The notes under the pieces are model-generated. The model did no database searches. It was not told where the DNA came from and saw only the letters and a program-made list of their open reading frames with translations. The position numbers were made by a program, and so were the translations under genes. A DNA stretch of 19,709 nt. Origin: UBA2108 sp963925495 (GTDB lineage: Bacteria > Bacteroidota > Bacteroidia > Flavobacteriales_G > Salibacteraceae). The stretch lies in NCBI GenBank assembly GCA_963925495.1, contig CAWUST010000037.1, forward strand, positions 1 to 19,709, in the 5' to 3' direction. Shown here one piece after another: positions 1 to 7,306 of the stretch. The stretch's first letter is position 1; every line of letters begins with the position of its first letter.

Positions 1-470
1 CTGGTGATTATCTTCAATTCATTCAAATAGGAGCTTTTGGGATCCTCAAGCATTCGCGAGTCAAATTCAAATACATTCTCCTTCTCTGGGTTAGTATCAG
101 ATATAGTAGTAATTGTAAATTTCCACCCAAGAGAAAGCGAGGCGACCTTCATTCCCATTCCGAATCGGCCCATTCGCACTTTTTCATTAAGTTTTTGTCT
201 AACCTCGTCACTTGATTCAGCTAAGTTGATACCGGTGTTTAATTCTGATCGCGTCATACCAACACCATTATCAATTACTTCTATAGAATCTTCTTCTAGG
301 TCAATAATGATTTCGGTTTTTTGTTCTGGATTTTTTTTTGTGATTCTCCAGTCCCATGAATTTGCCAAAAGTTCTGCTATTGCTTCAAGAGCAGTTAAAC
401 CTTGGTTGCCAATCACATTTGGAGTTAGAAAATTGTTTCCAATTTCAATATTTACTTTTAATTCATCCAT
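1..470 (-). CDS. GHKL-type ATPase (HATPase_c_3-like), N-terminal part, cut by window edge
   Basis: From the ATG at 470 the minus strand is open without a stop to the window edge, giving 156 residues of a longer protein. All nucleotide-binding boxes of the Bergerat fold are visible: the N box E33-LLA-N37-SW-D40, the G1 box D67-NGVG-71 followed by Met, and the G2 box G101-RFGMGMK. The ATPase should therefore be active. Domains of this kind occur in MORC-like and HSP90-like proteins and in many standalone bacterial ATPases of unknown role, some of them in defence loci. The effector or C-terminal domain lies outside the window, so substrate and function cannot be stated. It sits 88 bases downstream of the recombinase stop on the same strand, with a 20-bp palindrome in that gap. 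A plus-strand open frame over the same bases has no recognisable protein features. I am confident of the fold, not of the role. Confidence 0.85.
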   Translation of the reverse strand, partial: MDELKVNIEIGNNFLTPNVIGNQGLTALEAIAELLANSWDWRITKKNPEQKTEIIIDLEEDSIEVIDNGVGMTRSELNTGINLAESSDEVRQKLNEKVRMGRFGMGMKVASLSLGWKFTITTISDTNPEKENVFEFDSRMLEDPKSSYLNELKIIT

Positions 471-492
471 ATTAACTTCTTTGCTTTTACTA

Positions 493-531
493 ATTACCTA
501 TAACAGTTCGATATAGGTAACGTTACCTATA
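493..531. promoter_or_regulatory. Palindromic operator-like site upstream of the GHKL ATPase gene
   Basis: Positions 512-531 read TATAGGTAACGTTACCTATA, a perfect 20-bp palindrome. A third copy of the half-site (ATTACCTATA, one base different) lies at 493-502, in the same orientation as the right half and 29 bases away from it, close to three helical turns. The cluster fills the 88-bp gap between the recombinase stop and the ATPase start. The palindrome centre is about 51 bases upstream of the ATPase ATG. This is the expected layout of a dimeric repressor or activator site. The regulator is not identifiable here. A recombinase-binding role is possible but less likely, because the palindrome has no central spacer. 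Confidence 0.45.
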
Positions 532-558
532 CCCGCCTTATGTCAAATACAAATATAT

Positions 559-1689
559 TTAATCTAAAGGGCTTTTAATTGTTCTTATATTATTTGTGGC
601 TACATGGGTGTAAACTTCAGTCGTTTTTGAGCTTGAGTGTCCAAGTAAAATTTGAATGTAACGTATGCTTGTACCAGCTTCTAGTAAATGAGTCGCAAAA
701 CTATGCCTCAAGGTATGCACCCCAATTACTTTTCTGATTCCGGCTTTTTTTGCTGATCTTTTTACAATTTTCAGAACACTTTCGGCGCTATATTTTTTAG
801 CAGATGGCCCTTCAAATAAATATACCTTGGGTTTCCATTCTTTAAAATACAACCTCAAATCCTCTAATACAGAAGGGCTCAAGAGTGTTATTCTATCTTT
901 GTATCCTTTGCCCTGATTAACGTTAATTACCATTCTTTTGCTGTCTATGTCCTTAAGTTTAAGACTGATTAATTCACCTCGTCTTAAACCTGCAGAGTAG
1001 AGCAGGCTAACAATGCACTTGTGTTTTATATTATTGGTATTTTTAATTATCATTTTCACCTCTTCTTTACTAATTACCTTGGGCAGTGTGTCTCTTTTTC
1101 GTGGACGCTCTACCGAATAGAATCGATTGGGCATGCCCATTGTCACTTCGTAGTAGAATTTAATACTATTAATCATTTGGTTGACATAAGAATTTGATTT
1201 CCTTTCTGTTACCAAAGATTGCAAGTATCCTCTTATTGTTTCCTCATCAATATCTAATAGTTCTGTTGTTTTAAAATGATTTATGAATTTCTCAAACATT
1301 CCAATGTAGGTTTTGGATGTATTTAGAGCATAGCGTTTTAGTTCTAATTTCTGTAAAAACTCTTCTGGACAAGGCCTATAGTCGTTATCTAGTTTACGTT
1401 TGCGATATTGATCTACAGAAATAGCTTCGTTTCGTTTTGTTTGAGCGTGTTTTGGAAAAAAATGACTACAATTTACCCAGGCCACTCCTTTAAAATCGGT
1501 AAATATCAGATTCAAGTTATTGGGTTTGTTTTCTATGTATGCCATATTGTATTCCTTGCTCCACTTCGCATTAGGCAATCCTTTAATTACAGTTTGAATT
1601 AATTTATTGGGATAAAATTGAAGGCCAATCTGTTTTTGGTTCCCAATTAATAAGTGCTTTAGAGTTACATATTTGGTTTTCTGTTCCAT
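559..1689 (-). CDS. Tyrosine recombinase / site-specific integrase
   Basis: This 376-residue protein catalyses site-specific DNA strand exchange through a phosphotyrosine intermediate. The full catalytic set is present: R236 (in AGLRRGEL), K261 (GKGYKDR), H325 and R328 (HTLRHSFATHL), H351 (LGHSS) and nucleophile Y360 (TTEVYTHV). A SAM-like core-binding domain covers about residues 108-190, and the catalytic domain about 203-370. Residues 1-100 form an extra N-terminal module (with PNAKWSKEYNMAYI around 39-52), as in a group of Bacteroidota integrases. The protein is intact and probably active. It is followed on the same strand by the GHKL ATPase and diverges from the zinc-ribbon gene at 1806. 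It could be an element integrase or a standalone chromosomal recombinase; no flanking attachment repeats were recognised. Confidence 0.92.
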   Translation of the reverse strand: MEQKTKYVTLKHLLIGNQKQIGLQFYPNKLIQTVIKGLPNAKWSKEYNMAYIENKPNNLNLIFTDFKGVAWVNCSHFFPKHAQTKRNEAISVDQYRKRKLDNDYRPCPEEFLQKLELKRYALNTSKTYIGMFEKFINHFKTTELLDIDEETIRGYLQSLVTERKSNSYVNQMINSIKFYYEVTMGMPNRFYSVERPRKRDTLPKVISKEEVKMIIKNTNNIKHKCIVSLLYSAGLRRGELISLKLKDIDSKRMVINVNQGKGYKDRITLLSPSVLEDLRLYFKEWKPKVYLFEGPSAKKYSAESVLKIVKRSAKKAGIRKVIGVHTLRHSFATHLLEAGTSIRYIQILLGHSSSKTTEVYTHVATNNIRTIKSPLD

Positions 1690-1758
1690 TGCTTTTTTCT
1701 GTAAAAATGGAATAAAATGTTGGAATTCAAAATGAAAATTAATAATAGTCGTTTTTAA

Positions 1759-1771
1759 CCGTTATAAACGG
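1759..1771. promoter_or_regulatory. Short inverted repeat between divergent recombinase and zinc-ribbon genes
   Basis: CCGTT-ATA-AACGG is a perfect inverted repeat with 5-bp arms. It lies in the 116-bp divergent intergenic region, about 17 bases upstream of the -7-like box at 1788. A second, overlapping pairing (CGTTT at 1750-1754 with AAACG at 1766-1770) is also possible. It could bind a regulator shared by the two divergent genes. With arms this short it could also be chance. Confidence 0.2.
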
Positions 1772-1787
1772 ATAAGACTTAAATGTC

Positions 1788-1795
1788 TATTTTTG
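1788..1795 (+). promoter_or_regulatory. Bacteroidota-type -7 box before the zinc-ribbon gene
   Basis: TATTTTTG matches the TAnnTTTG consensus exactly and ends 10 bases before the ATG at 1806, so the transcript would have a very short leader. No convincing TTTG -33 element is visible at the usual spacing. Confidence 0.4.
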
Positions 1796-1805
1796 TTGTA
1801 GTTGA

Positions 1806-2159
1806 ATGGGAGTAAAGTGTAAAATATGTAAAAAACTGATAGTAGGTAGAGCAGATAAAATGTTCTGCTCAATTACCTGTAAAAACTATTACCACATAAA
1901 TCTTCGAAGTGCGACAGACATACAAACGCTAGAAATTGATAGAATTCTTCATCGGAATCGTTCTATACTTTTAGAGATAATCGGAAAAAATGGAATACAA
2001 AAAAAAGTAGCTCGCCTTGTTTTAGATAAAAAGAAATTCCAGTTTAAATACCTGACTCATTTTCATGTGAACTCAAAAGGGAAAACTTTTCATTATAATT
2101 ATGACTTGGCTTGGATGGAGTTTTCGGACGATGAAATTTTGATTGTTCGAAAGAGGTAA
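1806..2159 (+). CDS. Small zinc-ribbon protein, conserved Bacteroidota hypothetical
   Basis: This 117-residue protein starts with a compact Cys4 site: C5-x2-C8-x12-C21-x3-C25, within a CKICKK...GRADKMFCSITCKNYYH pattern that suits binding of a single zinc ion. The middle is rich in basic residues (DRILHRNRSILLEIIGKNG). The C-terminal half looks like a small beta-rich unit ending DDEILIVRKR. I recall similar short proteins as uncharacterised in many Flavobacteriia, with the same order of Cys4 module, basic helix and C-terminal ...IVKR tail. There is no signal peptide, so it should be cytoplasmic. Nucleic-acid binding is a guess from the zinc ribbon and the charge. It diverges from the recombinase gene, which may be coincidental. 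Confidence 0.8.
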   Translation: MGVKCKICKKLIVGRADKMFCSITCKNYYHINLRSATDIQTLEIDRILHRNRSILLEIIGKNGIQKKVARLVLDKKKFQFKYLTHFHVNSKGKTFHYNYDLAWMEFSDDEILIVRKR

Positions 2160-2195
2160 CTTTTCATTCTAAATGTTTCATTTATTCTTTTTCTA

Positions 2196-2203
2196 TACTT
2201 TTG
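2196..2203 (+). promoter_or_regulatory. Bacteroidota-type -7 box before the metal-efflux block
   Basis: TACTTTTG matches TAnnTTTG exactly. It ends 18 bases before the GTG start at 2222. A TTTC at 2176-2179 could stand in for the -33 TTTG, with a short 16-base spacer. It is the best promoter candidate for the His-rich gene and possibly for the whole efflux block. Confidence 0.45.
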
Positions 2204-2221
2204 CGATGCAATTAGTTAACT

Positions 2222-2680
2222 GTGCAAATAAAAAAGATTATAATTTCTTTATCGCTTCTCTTGGTGTACTCCTTGGGTTTTGCTCATAATTTCATTCCGC
2301 ATTGTCATGATGTAAATGAGGCATTCGTAGAACATTCGGATTTGGGTCATCATCACCATCAACACGCTGCAGAACATGTGCATGCAGAGGAAAATCATCA
2401 ACATGTAAGTCATGGTTCGCACATGGATGAAAACTTATACGACTTTTTGGTTTGCATTCTTTTTGAAATGGAGCACCAAGAACATGGCTCAGTATTTCAT
2501 TATTTGCCACTGGCTGAAAAACTTGTGACTGAAAATCAAACCATTCTTGCTGTAGTTGCTGTTTCAAGTTTGAGTTCTATTAATAATCTTTCAAAACCAA
2601 AAAATAACGTAGTAATTGTATCGGGTTATTTTTCTCCCTTAATCAACGAATTACCTCTCCGTGGCCCTCCTTTGGCTTAA
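2222..2680 (+). CDS. His-rich exported protein of the metal-efflux locus
   Basis: This 152-residue protein starts at GTG. The nearby ATG at 2206 is out of frame, and GTG places a clean signal peptide at the N terminus (residues 1-21: two Lys, then a hydrophobic core ending LGFA). The mature part is crowded with histidines: HCHD at 27-30, HHHH-QH at 43-48, and then HVH, HQH and HGSH up to residue 68. This suits loose binding of zinc or similar ions in the periplasm. The C terminus ends in RGPP-LA, a tail I associate with small exported proteins of metal loci. No catalytic motif is visible. It directly precedes the RND pump gene on the same strand. A periplasmic metal buffer, sensor or chaperone for the exporter is the likely role, inferred from composition and context. 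Confidence 0.8.
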   Translation: MQIKKIIISLSLLLVYSLGFAHNFIPHCHDVNEAFVEHSDLGHHHHQHAAEHVHAEENHQHVSHGSHMDENLYDFLVCILFEMEHQEHGSVFHYLPLAEKLVTENQTILAVVAVSSLSSINNLSKPKNNVVIVSGYFSPLINELPLRGPPLA

Positions 2681-2691
2681 TTCTGATTAAG
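2676..2691 (+). terminator. Hairpin at the end of the His-rich gene, possible weak terminator or attenuator
   Basis: CTTAAT-TCTG-ATTAAG forms a perfect 6-bp stem with a 4-base loop, spanning the TAA stop codon at 2678-2680. A T-rich stretch follows (ATTCTTTCCCCCTT). The stem is AT-rich and weak. It could reduce read-through from the small gene into the pump gene 200 bases downstream rather than end transcription. Confidence 0.3.
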
Positions 2692-2887
2692 ATTCTTTCC
2701 CCCTTAATAATTTAATTCTGCTTTCCATTGTCGAGTAAATTCATTTAGAATTTCTTCAAACAACTTGAATTACAGGATTTAAAAGAAAGTTTTTTAACAA
2801 CACAAATTCCAATTCAATGTTGAGGTTTGATTGCTTATTCAAAGCCCAAAATAATATCCTGTTTTAGATTTATACAATACATAAATT

Positions 2888-5800
2888 ATGATTAATTACA
2901 TCATATCTTTTTCCATAAAAAACAAACTATTTATAGCCCTGCTTACACTAGCTATGATAGCTGCGGGTATATGGAGCATTACAAAAGTTCCGCTCGATGC
3001 CGTACCCGATATCACAAATAACCAAGTACAGGTTATTACACGAGCGCCTAATTTGGGCACAGAAGATATTGAACAATTTGTGACTTATCCGGTTGAGGTT
3101 GCCATGGCAAATTTGCCAGACGTTACCGAAATAAGATCTATTTCTCGTTTTGGATTGTCGGTAGTTACCATTGTTTTTAAAGACGAAATGGGAACTTATT
3201 TGCCAAGGCAATTGGTGGCTGAAAAACTGGCGCAAGTTCAAGACGAAATACCACCCGGTTTTGGAAAACCATTTATGGGTCCCATTTCCACAGGTCTCGG
3301 TGAAGTTTATCAATATACTTTGAATGTGGATTCTGCACACAAAAAACAGTATTCATTGAGTGAATTAAGAAGTGTGCAAGATTGGATTGTAAGTAGGCAA
3401 ATGGCAATGGTTCCTGGAGTAGTGGAAGTAAGCGGAATTGGTGGTTATGTAAAACAATACCAAGTATCTGTAGACCCCAATGAATTAAAGGCAATTGAAA
3501 TAACCCTTTTGGATATTTACCATGCCCTAGAAAAAAACAACCAAAATACTGGAGGTGCCTATATCGAAAAGGATCACAAAGCAAACTTTATTCGGGGCGA
3601 AGGTCTTCTTAGAAGTTTAAGCGATATCGAAAACATTGTGGTTAAAAATGTAAATGGCATTCCCATAAGGATAAAAGATGTAGCCAAAGTGGGTTACGGA
3701 AATGCAGTACGATATGGTGCGCTTACTCAAAATGGAGAGGGAAATGTTGTTGGTGGATTGGTATTAATGCTTAAAGGCGCTAATTCTAATGAAGTAGTAG
3801 AAAACATAAAGGATAGAATGGCTAAAATTCAAAAATCGCTTCCAGAAGGAATTACTATCTCTCCTACTTTAGACCGAAGTAAACTCATTTCTCAAACTAC
3901 TTCTACAGTAAGTGAAAACCTTTTAGAAGGTGCGCTTATTGTCATTTTTGTTTTGGTGTTTTTGCTTGGAAACTGGCGAGGCGGACTCATTGTAGCATCT
4001 ACCATTCCTTTGAGCTTACTGTTTGCTTTTATTCTCATGAATTATTTTGGAGTGTGGGCAAACCTTATGAGTTTGGGCGCTATTGATTTCGGCATAATCG
4101 TCGACGGAGCGGTAATTATTGTTGAAAGCACCGTATTTATGCTCTACCAGAAAATAAAATCCAAAATAGAAATCACACCCGAAGTAAACGACCAAACGGC
4201 CAAAGAAGCTTCCTCTAAAATGATGAATGCAGCATTTTTTGGGCAATTGATTATCCTCATCGTTTTTATTCCCATTTTGGCACTTGAAGGAGTAGAAGGG
4301 AAGATGTTTAAACCCATGGCTCTCACCTTTATTTTTGCCATGATAGGGGTAATGATTTTGTGTTTGACTTATGTGCCAATGATGTCTTCTTGGTTTGTAA
4401 AAATCGGAAATCCAAGTAAAATTTCAGCAGGAGATAAATTTGTTATTTGGATAGAAAATGGTTACGAACCTTTACTCGAAAAGGCGCTTAAAAACGGGAA
4501 ACTACTCACTGGATTATCTGTTGTTTTATTGGCCCTTACTCTTTTTACCTTTAGAAATATGGGTGCCGAGTTTATTCCAAAACTCAATGAAGGCGATTTG
4601 GCTCTTCACGTAATATTAAAACCCGGAAGTTCTTTAACAGAAACTACCAATACGACTACCAAAGTTGAAAAAGCTATTATGGAAACTTTTCCAGAAGTGG
4701 AAAAAGTAGTTTGTAGAATTGGAGTTGCGGAAGTACCAACTGACCCAATGCCAATGGACTTGGCGGATGTTCTCGTTATTATGAAACCAATGAAAGAATG
4801 GACTTCTGCAAGTAGTCGCGAGGAATTTGTAGAAAAGCTGAAAGCTAGAGTGACCCAAATACCGGGGATAAACTGGGAGTTTACTCAGCCCATTGAAATG
4901 AGATTTAACGAGCTTTTAGAAGGGGTTAGGGAAGACGTAGCAATAAAATTGTACGGCGAAGACATCGATTTATTAGCTTCTAAAGCGCAAGAAGTTTCGC
5001 GAATAATTAAAGGAACTCCGGGAATAGGGGACATGCATGTTGAAGCCACCAAAGGCCTGCCTCAAATGACAGTTAATTACGATAGAAGAAAATTGGCGCA
5101 ATACGGTTTAAATGTATCGGACCTTAATACTTTGGTAGAGTCGGCTTTTGCTGGACGAAAGGCAGGGGTGATTTTTGAAGGTGAAAAACGTTTTGATTTG
5201 GTGGTAAGACTAAATGAAAAACATCGCAAAAGTATTGATGATATTAAGGGTCTTTTTGTCAATTTGCCAAATGGTTCTCAAATTCCATTACAAGAAGTTG
5301 CAGATATTTCTTACAAAACAGGTTTAATGCAAATAAGCCGTGACAATACCAATAGGCGTATTTATGTTGGAATAAACGTAAGAGGTCGCGATGTAAAATC
5401 GTTGGTAGAAGAAATAAAAGAAAAACTAGATGCAAAACTTGTTCTTCCTCCAGGATATTACATTCGATATGGTGGAGCTTTTGAAAACTTGGAACGAGCT
5501 ACTAGCCGATTAAAAATCGTTGTTCCTGTTGCGCTGGCGTTAATTTTTATTCTTATTTATTTTGCTTTGGGATCCTTTAAACAAACAACTATGATATATG
5601 TAGCTATCCCTCTTTCGGCCATTGGTGGCGTGTTTTCACTTTGGATGAGAGACATGCCTTTTAGTATTTCTGCAGGCATTGGTTTTATTGTTCTTTTTGG
5701 CATTTCGGTGCTCAATGGTTTGGTACTTATCAGTGCTTGGAACGAGCTTAAAGAAGACGGAATGAGTAATTTAGGAGAACGAATTAAACTAGGAACCAAA

Positions 5801-7255
5801 AGAAGGATTCGGCCAATTTTACTTACTGCCATAACCGATATACTTGGTTTTTTACCCATGGCAATCTCAGGGTCTGCTGGGGCAGAAGTTCAGCGTCCAT
5901 TGGCAACCGTGGTTATTGGTGGAATGATTACCGCCACTTTACTAACCTTATTTATACTCCCTATTCTTTATCAATGGGTAGAAAAAAGAAATACTAATAA
6001 TTCCTTTTCCAAAGTGCCTGCCATGGCTAGTGTTTTGGCATTACTCTTTGTTTTGTCAGTTCCAAATTATTCATTGGCTCAAAATGCGAAAACAGTAACT
6101 TCATTAACGGAAGCCTTAAAATTGGGATTAGAAAATAATGGAAATGTAAAAGCGGCAAAAACGAATATAGAATTGAAACAAGCAGCTAAAAAAGGAGCTT
6201 GGAATATCGGAAAAACTAAGGCTGGAGTTCAGTATGGTCAATACAACAGTTATCAGAAAGATATGGCATTCGAAATAAATCAAGGCATAGAATTCCCCAC
6301 AGTTTACACCAATAAAAAGAATATGCTTAAGGCTGGAGTAGCCGGAAGTAAAATGGAATTGGACATTACCAAAAACGATTTAAAACGATACATTCGACGG
6401 TCGTGGTTTCAGTTAAGTTATTTACTGGAAAAAGAAAAAATGTTGACTTTTCAGGATAGTATTTATGACCGATTTTTACATGCCGCAACTATCCGATATG
6501 AAGTTGAAGCCAGTTCTTATCTCGAAAAAGCTACTGCCGAAACTCGAGTAATGGAAATTCAAAATTCAATTCGTCTTTTGGAAGCAGATATTAAAATTGA
6601 GAAACAGGAATTAAGAATATTGTTGAACGATACCACTCAGCTAAACTTTGTGCCCACGGAGCTATCGGAACGCTCGTTTTCTGAATTGGTTGATTCAAGT
6701 AAATTAGAAAATAATCCTATGTTGAAGTTGTCGTGGCAGAACATTCAAGTGGCAGAGGCAAAACAATCGATGACAAAATCGAAAATGATGCCTGATTTAT
6801 CCTTGGGTTATTTTAATCAATCCATGAATGGAAATGCATTTGAATCTGGATCTCTGGCTACTTCTTCGGATCGGTTTTCCGGAATAAAAGCCACAGTATC
6901 TATTCCACTGTTTTACGGGTCATACAAATCGGATATTCAAACAGCAAAATTGGATATGCAAATTGCAGAAACTCGAGCCAGTTATTATGGGAATGTGCTT
7001 CAAGGACAATATAATCAAGGATTGCAAAAAGTTTTAAAATTCCAAAGTAGTTTGAATTACTACAAAGAAAAGGCAGTTCCACAGGCGGATTTAATTATAT
7101 CGAACGCTCAACTAAGTTTTGAAAATGGTGCCATTGGGTATGTCGAATATTTTCAAAGTTTGAATCAAGGTTTGAAAATAAAATTTAATTATTTAAGCAC
7201 TTTAAATGGTTACAACCAGACGGTTGTGGATTTGGAGTATTTAGTAGGTCAGTAA
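2888..7255 (+). CDS. czcA: CzcA-type heavy-metal RND efflux pump fused to TolC-like outer-membrane factor
   Basis: Residues 1 to about 1035 are a complete proton-driven RND transporter: a first transmembrane segment near 12-30, two large periplasmic loops, and the transmembrane block containing GAIDFGIIVDGAVIIVES. Its acidic residues D400, D406 and E413 match the proton-relay signature of CzcA-type (HME1; Co/Zn/Cd) pumps. The copper pump CusA has a different sequence here and a metal-binding Met in its porter loop, where this protein appears to have H574 (EGDLALHVILKPG). Residues about 1070-1455 are an outer-membrane efflux factor (TolC/CzcC family) with long helical repeats. The seam at 1046-1065 is a hydrophobic, signal-like segment ending SLAQ. 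At 1455 residues it is about 400 longer than a lone pump, as is usual for the Bacteroidota fusion form. The membrane-fusion partner follows 51 bases downstream. Confidence 0.95.
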   Translation: MINYIISFSIKNKLFIALLTLAMIAAGIWSITKVPLDAVPDITNNQVQVITRAPNLGTEDIEQFVTYPVEVAMANLPDVTEIRSISRFGLSVVTIVFKDEMGTYLPRQLVAEKLAQVQDEIPPGFGKPFMGPISTGLGEVYQYTLNVDSAHKKQYSLSELRSVQDWIVSRQMAMVPGVVEVSGIGGYVKQYQVSVDPNELKAIEITLLDIYHALEKNNQNTGGAYIEKDHKANFIRGEGLLRSLSDIENIVVKNVNGIPIRIKDVAKVGYGNAVRYGALTQNGEGNVVGGLVLMLKGANSNEVVENIKDRMAKIQKSLPEGITISPTLDRSKLISQTTSTVSENLLEGALIVIFVLVFLLGNWRGGLIVASTIPLSLLFAFILMNYFGVWANLMSLGAIDFGIIVDGAVIIVESTVFMLYQKIKSKIEITPEVNDQTAKEASSKMMNAAFFGQLIILIVFIPILALEGVEGKMFKPMALTFIFAMIGVMILCLTYVPMMSSWFVKIGNPSKISAGDKFVIWIENGYEPLLEKALKNGKLLTGLSVVLLALTLFTFRNMGAEFIPKLNEGDLALHVILKPGSSLTETTNTTTKVEKAIMETFPEVEKVVCRIGVAEVPTDPMPMDLADVLVIMKPMKEWTSASSREEFVEKLKARVTQIPGINWEFTQPIEMRFNELLEGVREDVAIKLYGEDIDLLASKAQEVSRIIKGTPGIGDMHVEATKGLPQMTVNYDRRKLAQYGLNVSDLNTLVESAFAGRKAGVIFEGEKRFDLVVRLNEKHRKSIDDIKGLFVNLPNGSQIPLQEVADISYKTGLMQISRDNTNRRIYVGINVRGRDVKSLVEEIKEKLDAKLVLPPGYYIRYGGAFENLERATSRLKIVVPVALALIFILIYFALGSFKQTTMIYVAIPLSAIGGVFSLWMRDMPFSISAGIGFIVLFGISVLNGLVLISAWNELKEDGMSNLGERIKLGTKRRIRPILLTAITDILGFLPMAISGSAGAEVQRPLATVVIGGMITATLLTLFILPILYQWVEKRNTNNSFSKVPAMASVLALLFVLSVPNYSLAQNAKTVTSLTEALKLGLENNGNVKAAKTNIELKQAAKKGAWNIGKTKAGVQYGQYNSYQKDMAFEINQGIEFPTVYTNKKNMLKAGVAGSKMELDITKNDLKRYIRRSWFQLSYLLEKEKMLTFQDSIYDRFLHAATIRYEVEASSYLEKATAETRVMEIQNSIRLLEADIKIEKQELRILLNDTTQLNFVPTELSERSFSELVDSSKLENNPMLKLSWQNIQVAEAKQSMTKSKMMPDLSLGYFNQSMNGNAFESGSLATSSDRFSGIKATVSIPLFYGSYKSDIQTAKLDMQIAETRASYYGNVLQGQYNQGLQKVLKFQSSLNYYKEKAVPQADLIISNAQLSFENGAIGYVEYFQSLNQGLKIKFNYLSTLNGYNQTVVDLEYLVGQ

Positions 7256-7306
7256 GGTGAATATCGAATAATAAATAGAAAATTGAATACAATAAAAACT
7301 ATACAA

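Noticed and set aside
37..516. A 159-codon plus-strand open frame at the left edge
   Set aside because: It is antisense to the GHKL ATPase, whose boxes are clear on the minus strand; the plus-strand translation is Ser/Ile-rich with no recognisable features.
486..1079. 14-bp direct repeat TTTACTAATTACCT at 486-499 and 1066-1079 as a possible attachment-site pair
   Set aside because: One copy encodes part of the recombinase (KVISKEE region), the sequence is AT-rich, and the pair does not flank the recombinase gene.
2888..7255. CusA-type copper/silver pump assignment
   Set aside because: The DFGIIVDGAVIIVE signature and lack of the porter-loop Met fit CzcA-type divalent-cation pumps better.
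7283..7306. TTG start eight codons upstream for the membrane-fusion lipoprotein
   Set aside because: The ATG at 7307 gives a better lipoprotein signal; the extra residues add nothing typical of the family.
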